From Bugula neritina (lineage: Eukaryota > Bryozoa > Gymnolaemata > Cheilostomatida > Bugulidae): a stretch of 46,000 bases of DNA. The notes beneath the pieces were generated by a model. It was given only the letters and a program-made list of their open reading frames with translations. It made no database searches and was not told the origin of the DNA. Where the stretch lies: positions 10,867,318-10,913,317 of the forward strand of contig OZ037772.1 in NCBI GenBank assembly GCA_964035545.1, given 5' to 3'. Below, piece by piece: positions 1 through 13,100 of this stretch (position 1 is the stretch's first letter; each line of letters begins with the position of its first letter). The position numbers were made by a program, and so were the translations under genes.

Positions 1-489
1 TTAACTGTAATCACTATGCTGTAGTTTACATGCAAATGTTGTAATAAGTTCAACAGATTTTCTAGCAATATCTGCACTAAACAATTGTAAATAAATATTA
101 GTATATAGCATATATAGTGAATTAGTATATAATTTGTGCAAATTATATTGATTACAAACTTCACCATGTATCTACTATTTTATAATATTTGGGTGCGATG
201 TTATTATATGCATATATTTTACTTTTTTATTGCCATTACAACTTTCAAGTATATGATATGCACTGCTTAGTATTTTACAAAAACACCATTACATAATAAT
301 ATCACAGTATTATAAAAATAAACTCTCGAAGCTGCCTTGTATATACTACAAGCAAGCTTGTCATTTGTTCATATATAACTTAAAAAAGTCAATGATGTAT
401 TTTTTGGGCAATTCTGAGTTGAAAGTAAAGCTTATTTTTGCAATTATATCAATATTATTTATCAACTCATGTTTCTGTATTTCCATCAG
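1..489. other. AT-rich sequence, presumed intron
   Basis: No coding exon is seen. The stretch ends in a pyrimidine-containing acceptor (ttccatcag) directly before the exon at 490, so it is most simply an intron of that upstream gene, whose start lies outside the window. Confidence 0.4.
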
Positions 490-648
490 ACAAATGCTTG
501 GTGCCGGTTGCTGTTTTGTCAAGACGTGGTTCAAGTGGCAGAGGAACGACACGTGGTTTAGCTTCATCATCCGGATGGTGTTCGGAGTGGCACTCATGGC
601 TTTCACCCTCAAGCTCTGCGTTGGCCCGAACAAGTCTCTGTTCAAAAA
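490..648 (+). CDS. Internal exon of an unrecognised membrane protein (partial gene)
   Basis: A 159-bp open exon is bounded by a good acceptor (tttccatcag) and a consensus donor (AAAAA|gtaagt); it enters needing one base to finish a codon and leaves in phase 2. It is clearly more GC-rich than its flanks. The encoded peptide of about 53 residues has a Cys pair near its start (GAGCCF), an aromatic/basic stretch (WFKWQRNDTW), one hydrophobic helix (about FIIRMVFGVALMAF) and a basic end (KSLFKK), as in a membrane protein that passes the membrane and then reaches a loop or tail. I do not recognise the family. The downstream exon was not identified with confidence: an acceptor at about 1670 (tttttacag) would give a short ending, but this is a guess. 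The rest of the gene lies to the left of the window. Confidence 0.5.
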
Positions 649-2599
649 GTAAGTTTCTTTGAAATACTACAAAATCAATTTTTATATAAAAAATGTTGTG
701 AAAATGTTTTCCTGATTCTGATTTTTTGGCCATCAATAAACATTTCAGTTTCAGTGTTTTTTGAAAGTTTTAAGTTATATTATATTCTGCAATAGTTTTG
801 TGTGTTTTTGTATTTTTATTAAAATTCTTAGATGACATCTATTTTAATAACATAACTTCACAAACGACAATATACAGGCACCACATGATCATAATAGTAC
901 CCATCACAATAATTATATTTTAAGCTTACGATAAAAGAATATCACAGAGAAATAATTATATAATATTAATATTGCCCAATAATTCTACTAATAATCTAAT
1001 AGCAGCCATTGCACTACGCCATAATTGGTTATTGGCATTTTTTAAAATTAGCATCTAATTAACTAACTTTGTTTGCAAAACAATTTTGGCTTATTACTAA
1101 AACAAAGAGCTGCAAAAAATATTACATATCATAATAATTATATCAAATTAAATATAACTTCTAAACTGCCTTAAGGCTCAATACTAAAAGCCAGGAATTT
1201 ATTCATGCTAAAAACATTGGTTCTATAATTTCATTAATTATTTTATCGATTTTATTGATGATTTACATGGTATTTACTAGGTTGTTTACAATGTTGTCAT
1301 GGTTACAGGTACTATAACAGAATGACGTGGATGGTTAGCTCATCTGGACCATTTTAAGTCTATAAAGCTACAAGTTATATTATGAAGAGTCTAACAACTA
1401 TCAGCAGTTAATATTAAATAAATTATGCAAGCAAATTATAAATAAAAAAGCAAAGTCATTATATAATATTTAATATTATAACATTGCTTTAAGAAATATT
1501 ATAATTGCAAAGTTCTTTCTGATAATTTCTCTAATAACTACACATATAAAATTGTTTATAAATATAAATTTCCTGTATAGGTTTTGAGAGCTTTGAGTAA
1601 GAATTTGAAACTAAACAAAAGGGTAAAATTTATAATTATGATAATTATTTATATTTTAACATTTTTACAGTCCAAACCTATATAATACAATATAGAACTA
1701 ATTAGCATGATGAAAAACACTTAAAAAACATAATAAATTGCAAATTTTGGCTTTCAGAAATAATCTTCAACACATATATCTGTGTCTATACATTGTTAGC
1801 TAACAATTGACTTTATCAATCAAGATAAATCTATCAAGAAGTATATTATAATAATAGACAAGTGCAGTGTAGTATACTGAGTATAATATTTTTAGTAAAA
1901 TTTAGATATCAACTTTGAAATTCTTGTAAGTGAAGAAAAAAGAAAGATATATGAAACTTTATTGACATAGCCATGAGTGGTTTCTGAAAATACAAGAATA
2001 ATTATGCTGAGTAGTAAAAAATATAGCAAGTACATATCGATCTGAATTCTGAAATACTACAATAACATTGTGACAGTATGGTAGGTAAGTGCTAGAATAA
2101 ACACAATATCTACAGATCTAAATTAAATGTTTAAAGCCATTTTAACTTCTATAGTTTCACATTGAAACTTGATGTGAGTGAGATTAATGTGGCTGATGGC
2201 AAAATTGGATTCATGTAAACAACTAGAAATTGAAGGAGCTCACCAGAACGTTTTTGTGTGTCATTTTTCATGCTGCATGTTATATAATTTTATTATGACG
2301 TATATTTTTTTTCTTTATATTTCCACAAGCTATTTATATATAATTTATAAAAAAAACATTTTAATTTAATTATTTTTCTGTGTTGACCCAGCCAATTGTA
2401 CATATTATAGAGGAGTTATTTTCTCAACACACATGTGTTTGCAACATTGAATTTAATAACATTTGTTTTAATCCTTTTAAGTTATAAGTCAAAACCCGCA
2501 GTTCCATCATTTGTAGTGTTGATGAACTCAATATAATTGTGAAATACATAATGATATGTTATATAATACATTATTGTACTCCCAGTACAATTTTAATTC

Positions 2600-2735
2600 A
2601 TTGCTTTAACCTGAGGTTCCGCGTTGAAGGGTACTGTTCATTGCGGCTTGCGGTTTGAGAGGAGGTTTCCACGCCCACTTATAATAGTGCGACTCCAACT
2701 ATTCACGCTCTGTGGTTACCGATTTGTATTGCCAG
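2600..2735 (+). promoter_or_regulatory. Candidate promoter / non-coding first exon of the GPR158-like gene
   Basis: A locally GC-richer block in AT-rich surroundings contains a TATA-like stretch (acttataatag) and ends with a plausible donor, ttgccag|gttagc, at 2735/2736. Acceptor-like sites lie just before the first coding exon (attgtag near 4075; cttctag near 4105). A spliced 5' UTR is therefore possible. This is inference only; there is no reading frame to support it. Confidence 0.25.
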
Positions 2736-2970
2736 GTTAGCTACTTCCTATCATCAATTCAATGAGTAGTGAATAAATATTTTCATTATGTGGACAGTTA
2801 AACTTAACAAGTTATAGAGATATAATGCTAATAGTTATTATTTCTAATACTAATAGTTTTACTGTTATACTTGATCTATACTATCTACATTATAACTTCA
2901 ACTTGTACTACAAGTTGTAGTAGTGTAAGTTATTGTTTATTATTACTATTAGTTTATACATTGTGATTGT

Positions 2971-3362
2971 TACTCATACTCATACTGATACTCATAAACC
3001 ATAGTCATAGTCATACTGATACTAATAGTAATGTTCATTATGATTATCATACTCATACTCATAGTCTGAGTCATACTCATAGTGATAGTCGCACTGACTT
3101 ATGCTTATACTTATACTTATAGTATTAGTTATAGTCATACTCATACTCAGAGGCATAGTCATAGTCATGGTCATGGTGGTAGTCTTACTCTAACTCTTGC
3201 TCTTAATCTTATCCATGCTGATACTCGTAGTTACAGTTGTGAGTTGAACTTAAAGTTAATAAGTTATATTCATAGGCATACTGATGCTAACACTACGGCT
3301 ACCAGTACCAGTGTTACTCGTACTTGTACAGTTGTAGTCATAGTCATACGCATAATCATACT
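2971..3362. repeat. Degenerate hexanucleotide array (ACTCAT/AGTCAT type)
   Basis: About 390 bp of imperfect 6-bp units such as actcat, agtcat, actgat and acttat, with point changes between copies. A similar but shorter 6/12-bp array occurs at about 45340-45420. Open frames across it encode Tyr/Thr/His/Ser-rich peptides that only reflect the repeat. Confidence 0.75.
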
Positions 3363-4117
3363 GTAAGTGCAATATTAATAATTTTAATCACAATGCCTAA
3401 TATTAATATGTACACAAAGTCTTATAGTACAGTAAAACCAAGTGTAATACTTAGAATTAGAGTAAGTAGCCAAATACTGATTAGTAATTACATCATACTA
3501 AGCGACTAATATGTTAATATTTTTATCAAAAATTGTTATTGTTATTTTTATTTGACCACCCCAATCACCATGGCTATCAATACCATGATGCTATCTACTA
3601 CTAGTGATGATTATCATCTGTTATTATTATCACCAATACATTTACTGGTACTATTAATAATAGTGAATTATTAAAATTTAACTGAAGTCACTTTTTACTG
3701 AATATATTTTGAAGTCTTTTTTTGGGTCTACTTAAATATTGCACTTTTAATCTTATGTTGAGTTGTGTTTTAGCAAGCGCATACTAAACAATTTTATCTG
3801 TGGAGTTGGCATGGGGTTTTTAGGTCACCAATAGCATATCGCACTTGAATATGCCAACTTCTACTTTGCCATATGGCGTTATATTCTTTGTGTAAACACA
3901 GCTAGATGCATCCTGTGATAATTCTTCTTGTTCAACACATTAGTCAACACACTAATGACTAATGATAGATATTTATAGAACTTTCAGTAATAGCTAATAG
4001 CAATTTCTATGATAAACTGGATTACGCTATTGATTTTATCTCTTTGCACATTATTATACATCACATATTGTAGATTGCTAGACCAGTCACTAAGTGAGCT
4101 TCTAGATTCCGCATAGT

Positions 4118-7100
4118 ATGGATTATACAAAGATATTCGCACTACTTCTCTCCGTATATCTTTCTTCGCCAACCTCTGCCAACCTGTTGAATAACATCAT
4201 ATTCACTCAATACTACAATGACCCGACGCAGACGTGCAATGCAGACGGTGAATCTAACTACGCGCCATTCGCAGGAGGGGACGACTACTTTAATGCTCAG
4301 TTTCAATCTCTGGTTGCTAAGGTAGACTTGCTCGGCGAAGAATTACGTAACCTCAACATCAAGAAGAACAGCGTAGCGCCTTCTGCCACGGAGATAAATG
4401 ACTTTTACAAAGAGCTGCTAGTTGCAGACGTTCGCGTCATTACCGCTGACTTCCTGTTTGGAGAGAATACGGATGTCGTGTTCTGTTACAAAGACGGCGT
4501 TCTCAGGGCGTGTGTAGATGATGATCAGACCGTGTTTGAAACCACCACCTCCTCATCCTGGTTCTACTCGTATGTCTGTAACCGCTGGCAGGCTACACTG
4601 CTGCACCAAGACCTCAAGTTTGTAGTCAGTAGCGTTACCAAGTAAGTACTCTAAGTATGTCGGTCTACAAACTTAACCTTAGCAGAAGGTAGGTGCAGTA
4701 ATGGAGAAATAAGAAAAGCCTGTGTTTTAGATTAGAAATGTAGTAAAAGAAGTTATGTTCTCGTAAGAATTTTCACTGGCGCCCCAAAGTTAAAGTTTAT
4801 AAGAAAATTAAGGAACGTAGGCTATCCCAATTACTCAACTACTGCTCCCAATTGTTTAGCACCTAAAGTAGAGAGATATACATAACAATATGGAGTATTG
4901 TCACTTTGGGTGTGCGCACAAGGTAGCTGGAGTCAACAGAAGAACTGTCGGTAAACCCGGCTCAGCCGGTGCAGAATTGTGTTTTTCATAGCTTCAGTTC
5001 TCTGGTACTTGTTAACTTGTCTCAATATGAAATAAAGCAAACACATTTCAATGCAAATGACAAATCAATAAGTCTAAATCCAAGCGACTGATGAGATATT
5101 TATCTTGGAATGTTGTATAATAAAAATGTTATATTAATAATATAGTGGCAGTTATGTTGCAAAGGAATGTTGTATCAGAAAGTAGCTCTAAGCAGCACCA
5201 AGTTGGAGGTGACTGAGTGCAGTGGTTTGGGGTCAGGGTACTGGTGTGTATACCAATACTGTACTCAGTCACCCTCAACTCAGTGCTGCTATATCTTGAA
5301 GATCTATAGTCGTGCTTTCATAGTTGTACATGTTAACTGCCTCTAAAGTGTATAATGTAGTTGTTACCACAGTGTGTGTAGTGTCGTTAGTGCTACAGTG
5401 TGTACTGTAGTTAGTACTACAGAGTGTAATGTAGTTAGTACTACAGTGTGTAGTGTAGTTACTACTACAGAGTGTAGTGTAGTTAGTACTACAGAGTGTA
5501 CTGTAGTTAGTACTACAGTGTGTATACTGTAGTTAGTACTACAGAGTGTAGTGTAGTTAGTGCTACTGTGTGTACTGTAGTTAATGTTGCCATATTAAAC
5601 ACTTTGGCTGTGCCAAGATAATTGCATCCTTCACAGTATCTAAGGATTAGTATATCAGCTAATGGAACCTTTTAGTATTCAAAACAAATATGGGTTTTGC
5701 CTGCATTTATAATTAACGAGATATTAATTGAAGGTGACGCCTTGCAGTTTCTGCAGAACTGGTGATTGTAGAACTGGTAAAACATATTGAATATAATAAT
5801 TATATTCTCTGTGGCCATGCTTTCTCAACTTACAGTATATTGAAGCAGGTATTGTGTGTCTAAACCTGCAACAGTCAACATTCTAACTTCTCAAGACCAT
5901 AGAAGGTCTAAAGCCCTAGACTAGAGCCCTAGACCATAATACATTTTTTATTAGTTTGAGGTTTGGAGGCCTATAAGTTCAAAGGAATTTCAGAAAACCT
6001 GCTTTTCTAAATAAATTTCTTGCAAAATAATTTATGTTCCCCTCAGACTTTCAACTCACATCTTAACTAAAATTTATTGAGGCAATTACAAAACTTTGGC
6101 TATTGAAATTTTTCTGTTATTCAATGGTTTTTGAAATCATGTGTTGTTCCATTTTCTGTGTTTGAGTCATTATTTTCAAAAGAACAGTCATAATTTAAAA
6201 ATGCTCTGTTTATGATAACCTTTGGATAGCATATGCGTTCTGACTCATCAAAACACCGTCAGCATAATATTTGAACTCTGTAAATTTCAACTTTAGCCTT
6301 AGGTCTTAGAGTTATGCCTATAGGTTAGGGGTGTTGAAGTGGCCACCCCATCTTGTAGAACACAAACACACAGCACTAGACTATGCTTTGAAACTCCAGT
6401 ACATAATTACAGTAGCTGTTTTATTACTTTATGACTAAATGCCTGTAATACAATATATACAACATTAACCTACATTACAGATGATCAATTTTGTTAGTAA
6501 TTCATCTATATTCTATGCACTTCAACAGATGACCTTTTAACCTTATTACCATAGAAAACAGTAGGGTGTTGTTACCATGACATACAGTAAATAATTGTAT
6601 TTCTAACATTGACATCTACATTTATAGAGTTTAGAAAGAGCTCAAGTTGTATGGTGCTGTCTTATTGTTCTAATTTCAGTTAGTAAATGAATTTACTTAC
6701 GGTCTGTGTTACATAACCTGGTTATCAGCCATAATGGGGGGAGGGGTTGTGTTTAGTCTGGGTTTCTTATATCTAGTATGACTCATTTTTCAACTTTTCA
6801 TGTGACAGATGTTAGCTAGAACTGATGCTATAGAAAAGTTACCACATTCCTTTACCTGTATTCAGTCAGCGTTCTATTGTTATGCAATGCTCGTGGTTCT
6901 TTCCAACAACTTTGATTTATATTTCTCCTTTTGCTGTGCTGGTTGAATTTCTAGATAAAAAGATTTTTATCAAAATAAAGAAATTACTGAAGGGATATTT
7001 TTTAATATTTATAAATAATAGTCGTACTAAAATAGCGTAGTTCAAAGTTCACACTTATGATTGTAGAGTTGTGCTCTCCATTACTGTGGATCTGCAAGAT

Positions 7101-10100
7101 ACAGATATTAACCAGTGTTCCAACTCTACAGATTCTGAGTTTGTGGGTACGGCCCTCTGCTTCCCTACCATATCCCAGGTACTAATTTCTATGTTTATTC
7201 TAACTCCTATTTATTGACATTATTTATCCACCAAAGAAGTTTAAAGCATTCAACTATAATAGTAATTCTTGGCTTGAGTAATGCCCCCTACAGTCTACAG
7301 TCGAAACTCAACTGTGAATGCGTTGAACGTCCTAACTGTCTGATTTCTGAACGCAACTGTCTATTTTTCAAGATGCGTTCAGCGTTGACATGTAGAACTC
7401 TTAAATTTTGCGTTCAGCGGTTAGCCAATCACTGACTTATTTAATTATGCTTGTAATTTCGCTAAAAGTGATTGTTGGTTGCTGTGGGTACAGCAGAAAC
7501 TGAGTTAAAGCAATCCTATTGGTTAAAAGTTTACTGAGGGGGATAGAGACAGTTGGCGTTCAGCGTTTGTAGTGTGAACAGCAAAAAGAAGGACGCGATG
7601 TTGGCGCTATGCACGAGCAATCACAGTCAGTTTTGACTGTAGTCTGTAGGGGGGCATAATTCAACATACCATGGCTGATATCACAGTGATACTGATAGTT
7701 AATACAACACACTACCATTACATAACTCTTAAATCTGATGACTCACTGCATGTTTATCTGATGATGTAATACTCAGTATATTAGCTATATCAGTTACAGC
7801 TTATTATTGCATTGGGAAGGCTTCTGCTAAACATATAATGCTGTATTCAAGTCACACCAGGCACAAAGTACTCTGGAATATTCCACCATCAACTATCCCT
7901 GTCTGCTGCATATTGCGTTTCAGATTCACTTGGGGTAGCAGCTTATTCATGTCTAAAGCAACTAATTATAAGCCAAACAACAAAAATATATTAAGAAAGT
8001 TGAAGAGATTAGGTCTTAGACTATCTTAATTTTTCCAATATTACAGGTAGACAAATATTCAATGAGATTTTGAAGAAAGTCTCTCATTGAAAGGTGGTTT
8101 CAGGCTATGATTACTTGCGAATTCCTAGTTCGGTTTCTAAATAGCAATAAAATATTTAGTTGCCCTGGAAATTCTGATTTATCTGCCCATTTATCACCCT
8201 GCAGTCTAAATAACAATTAATTTACTGTAAATTCTACACAGACACTATAAATTATCTCCTACAGCTGCAAGTCAAGTTTTACCTGCTATAATAAATATAC
8301 TTAGCAATATGTAGAGCATCCAATAACTGCTAGTACTAGTTCAACTTCTAGTAGCGGTTGGACTGATTTGGTGTCTCTGTTATTCTATTTATTCTAGATT
8401 GTTCTTCAAAGGCAATTAGTTTAAGTTAAATTTCAGACACTGTATTTGAAGTGCTGAAATAATTGTCATGACAACCATTATCATCCTTCAAATTCTGAGT
8501 CAGTCTTTCATCATTTCGATCATCAGTTATAGATATTCCTCAAAGTTTGTTGCAGTTGGGTGCATTACGTCATGCTATGCGTAATATTACATCCTTCTTA
8601 GGCATTGGGGATTGTGTTGCTATATTTGCAGTTGTGAACCCATTTCATTTGTCACATTATTATTATTGCAGTGTAAACACGTGAGTGGGCGTGGCTTCGT
8701 TGTTGGTTCCTACGTCTGCCAGTGTCTACACTGCAGTGAGTGCAACAATGTCACAGGACAGCAGTTGTCTTCTCCTGAAGTCAATGCAACAAAGACCCTA
8801 TTGGATGGATGCACACCCCCTGTATGTATTATACTGTAGCCACCCCCTGTATGTATTAGCATTTAGATAGTACACTCACTCTATGTATTATAAAGTATAA
8901 AATCATTTTATGTATTTTATAGTACACCCCCTACATTTATTTTATAGTACACTCCCTACATTTGTTTTATAGTACACTCCTGTACGTATGATATGCTATA
9001 CACCCCTGTATGTATTATGTAATATACACCCCCTTGTATGTATTACTATTTACTATTAGTTATATGATATATAGTACATAGTTGAATGACATATCCCATG
9101 GCTATATTTTATATTTAGGTGCCGAGTACAGAATCACCAGGGGGAGGCGCCGGAGCAGGAGGACTTCTGGGTGCTCTATCTCTGCGCCCCCAGTTTATCA
9201 AAGTAGAGGTGTACATACTCCTGGCTATTCAGGCCGTCTGCAGTCTAATGACTATCTCATTCATGGTGTTAGTCTTTGTATTCAGATCTACGCAGGTAAC
9301 TGTTGTGTGTGTAACTATATACTGTGAAATACTCCTGCATTAACATGATAAGATAACTCTCTATTAAGTTTTATACACTAGCAGTTTCAATAGCCTTTCT
9401 GTGTTTGTTTAGCCTTTGTACCTTAGTAAAAACTCGGCTGTATATTCTAGAGAAGGGGTCATGTGATAACTTTGATAGCCAAAGTCTAGCATGACACAGT
9501 AAATTCATCTATAGCATGTGCTCCACTGTTTTATTGTCTATATTCACAGGTTATGAAGTACAGTACCTGGTCTCTCCTGGAGCTAGTGCTATTTGGCGCT
9601 CTACTCAAGTACTTTCAGGTGTGTCTTGATTTGTTCTACTCTGTAAAGTATTTATACAAGTCAGTATACGTCCTATCAGCTAGGTGTAAATCTGCTTTTT
9701 GTGTGGAGGGTTTTTATTTCACTTTTAGTTTACATTAAAAGTAGCTAAAATTATTCAAATTATGTTAAACTTGAAAAAACTAGTTTAAAAATTATATTCA
9801 AACTCTTTGTGGTTTTATTAAAGCAAGATTGCAACTAAATGTGTGTCTAGTTTGTTTCTAACATATAAATATAATGTACAGTTTCTCTAGACTACTAGAT
9901 GTGTAGGTAAATATAGTAGTCTAAAGAAAGGACAACTCACAATATACAAGTTTTTCTCATCTTTTGATTTATTAGTCTGTCGAGCTAACTTAACTATTGA
10001 ATATAAAGACACTTCAACTACTAGCTTCAGAGAATCTAGTAACTGCATATTTTTTGTTACGCTTGTTAAACTAAAAATAAAAATGCGTTACCAAAATAAA

Positions 10101-13100
10101 CCTAGCTTGCTATAACTCTACATGCACTATGTTGTATTCATTATGAGGTGAGATAACTCTCAATTCACATCTGCTGTTACGCAATACAATCTTGTATCAC
10201 TGTTATAGTTGTGTATGTTGTGTGTAGTTGCTGTGGCTGGCTTTCAAGCCCTCGGACCTTACTTGTGTTGTGTTCCAGTGGTTTGGGGAGGTGTCGTTTG
10301 TATGCATGTACCTCACCATAGTCCTCAAAATACGCAAGTAAGTGACTAAAGCTACAATTAACCAACTTCCTAATCAATTGTGGAGCATGCTCAGTTGAGT
10401 AATAGTGTTAAAAGCATTTTGTACATGAATTAGAACAGATGTTTCATAGTTTATGAATTATTTTTCTCTCAGAACGTACACGGAAGTGAAGAAGGGACAA
10501 GAGACAAGCACTGCTATTGGCTGGCTGCTCTGTTTACTCGTAACACTGATATACCTCAGCTCGTGGACTTCGGTTGTTTGGAGTTACTTGTCCCTGCACA
10601 ATATCAGTCTTGTAGCAGACGTCCCGCTAAACCAGTGGGTTACTGAGTCTACTGTAAACATGATGGGCGACTCTTTAGTGCCGAAGGTAGTAACTGAGAC
10701 TGTGTGCGCTCTCACCGGATGGAACTACGTCACTCAGATTAGTATGTGATAGAATAACTCGTAAGACGTGTGTCATAATTATCTTATAACTCGCTGTTTT
10801 TATGCAATCGAATAAGTTGATAGTTGTAATAGACTTTCATGTCATTTTTATTCATTTAATTATGTTATAGAAAATAAATTTTCTTTAAATTCTTGAAAAC
10901 ATTCACGGAATAATTAAATCGGAGGTTTTTGGCTAAATTTGTTGATCTTATAACTCGCTGTCTTGGTTTTATGCAGTTGTATAAGTTGATAGTTGGAATA
11001 GACTTTCATGTCATTTTAATTATTTAATTTCCTGTAAATGCTGGAAATTGTTTACGGAATAATCAAATAGGAGTTATCTTGCCATTACTTGTATAAAATG
11101 CTCTCTAGATACTCTAGTCTATATTATTCTGAGGCATAGACTGGGTTCTATTACTTTAGGTGAGATGTTAGTGGTATTGTATGGTATATTCCTGTGTATC
11201 CGGCTAAGAGGGGAGAAATCGGTCTATTCTGAGTCCAAGTGGTACACTGTGGTGTTAACCATTGAGTTATTAACATCTATTATCTACTACATCATAGGGT
11301 AAGTGCTTCACTTACTGCTGGGAATAGTTTAGAGTTATCCTCCCTCCTCACTATTCACTGGTCATAATAGTAACCTCCTTTGCTGTAGAAACCTGTACAG
11401 CCTCCCAGACTAACTGTATCTTTTCTATTCTGTCCAGACAATACAAAGTCGTATAGAATGTTTCAACAAGATTTGGCCCAGATCACATTGCCATAAGATA
11501 GTCTGAGATAACTGTTGTATGCAAATTAACTTAAAACAGGAATAATTACTTGCACTAGGCACTGCATTGAATTTCTAATACTACTTTTTTAATACACCCA
11601 GCTAGTAAATGTCACCCCCTCTTTCCCTGTCCCATGCACTATTTTACTACAATTATACACACTGCTTCAATCTCGGTGTTTGATCTACTTTATACCATAT
11701 ATAACTTAGTTTTGTGCTATGACCATGCAGGTAAGTATGGCTTTCCCTTACAGCTTGTGTGACACATATCTACTAAGTTGTAGTTTATTTATAACTCCCC
11801 TGTCGCCATGTGCTTTATCCACCCTTTGTAGTGTAGATACTAGATATACTCTGACTTTCATTACCATTTTAGTGCAGCCCTGCCTAATAGACTGTGTTCC
11901 ATGTATTGGTTTGATGAGTGGATATCACTCTTTCTATAGGGGGAGGAAAGGCAGAAAGATTCACATTTTGAGTTTTTATTCAGTTAACTTTCTTTTCTGC
12001 CCAAACCTTGCCAGCTGGCAGCAGCTTTTGGTTATTTTAAGTATAACAACATTTCTAATTACTTTGTTACTTGCTTGCTAAACCTAAAGATGTTCTGTCA
12101 TTGTTTTCTGCATGTTTATTTTTGTAATGTTGACTTTCAATATTGCGTTCACACAGAATTATTACTGTTCACACAAATTTATAACTGTTCACACAGAGTT
12201 ATGACTATTCATACTGAGTAAAAGCTGTTCATACTAAGTTAGGGTTGTTCACGCAAAGTTAAGACTATTTGGGGAAATTTAAGGCTGTTCACACAGAGTT
12301 AAGGCTGTGTTCACACAGAGTTAAGGCTGTTCACACTAAGTGAAGACTCATCACACAGAGTTGAGGCTGTGTTCACACTAAGTGAAGACTCATCACACAG
12401 AGTTCACATTGAGTTATGACTGTTTACACCAAGTTAAGACTGTTCACACAGAGTTATGTTTTATAGAGATGTACTCGTCATTGAATCTTTCTGGAGTCTA
12501 CTAATGACCTTCATGTATCACCAGCTCACTGTAACCCTAGTTCTACTCATCATATTTTGTCCCAAGGTGGGTGTATTACTCAACCCTTCTACTATTTGTA
12601 GCATGAGTTCCATAAACATTTGCATATCTCATTATATGTTTGTAACTAGTTTATTACTGCTACTGCTGCTGCTGCTGCTGCCACTACCACTAACCACCAT
12701 GTGTGTTAATATACTTTTAGTTCTACTACATAAAGAATGCTCCAAGATATAGCCCTGCAAAGCCCTCTTCTATGGAATCGAATGAATTGAACATAAAAGT
12801 GACAAACTCTAATGATACTGAGGTATGTCTATCAGGGCCCCGTCTTATTCTCTTACACTTTCCAGTCTATGGTTTCACTGCTAACTAAATATGTAATACA
12901 GTCATTACATTGTTGTGATTCATGGCAATATGTTACATGTTGATACAAGTGTTACAGAGAAGGCAATTTCTATTCATTGCAATGCAATACAGCTGAATTT
13001 TTGTTTTCACCTGCTAGAGTTGTGATATTTTTATTTAGTTTGATTCTTTAAATAATCTAGAAACTCTGCTTAAAAATATTTATTTTAAAACTTTAAATTT

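Larger units (their letters stand above)
649..4117. other. Intron/intergenic region between the partial gene and the GPR158-like gene
   Basis: Mostly AT-rich sequence without convincing exons. It contains a short GC-richer segment (about 2600-2735) that could be a 5' exon of the downstream receptor, and a degenerate hexanucleotide array (2971-3362). A terminal exon of the upstream gene may lie here but cannot be fixed. Confidence 0.4.

Noticed and set aside
11719-12081. 120-codon open frame on the plus strand
   Set aside because: Lies inside an intron of the receptor gene whose flanking exons join in phase; composition is not exon-like and no domain is seen.
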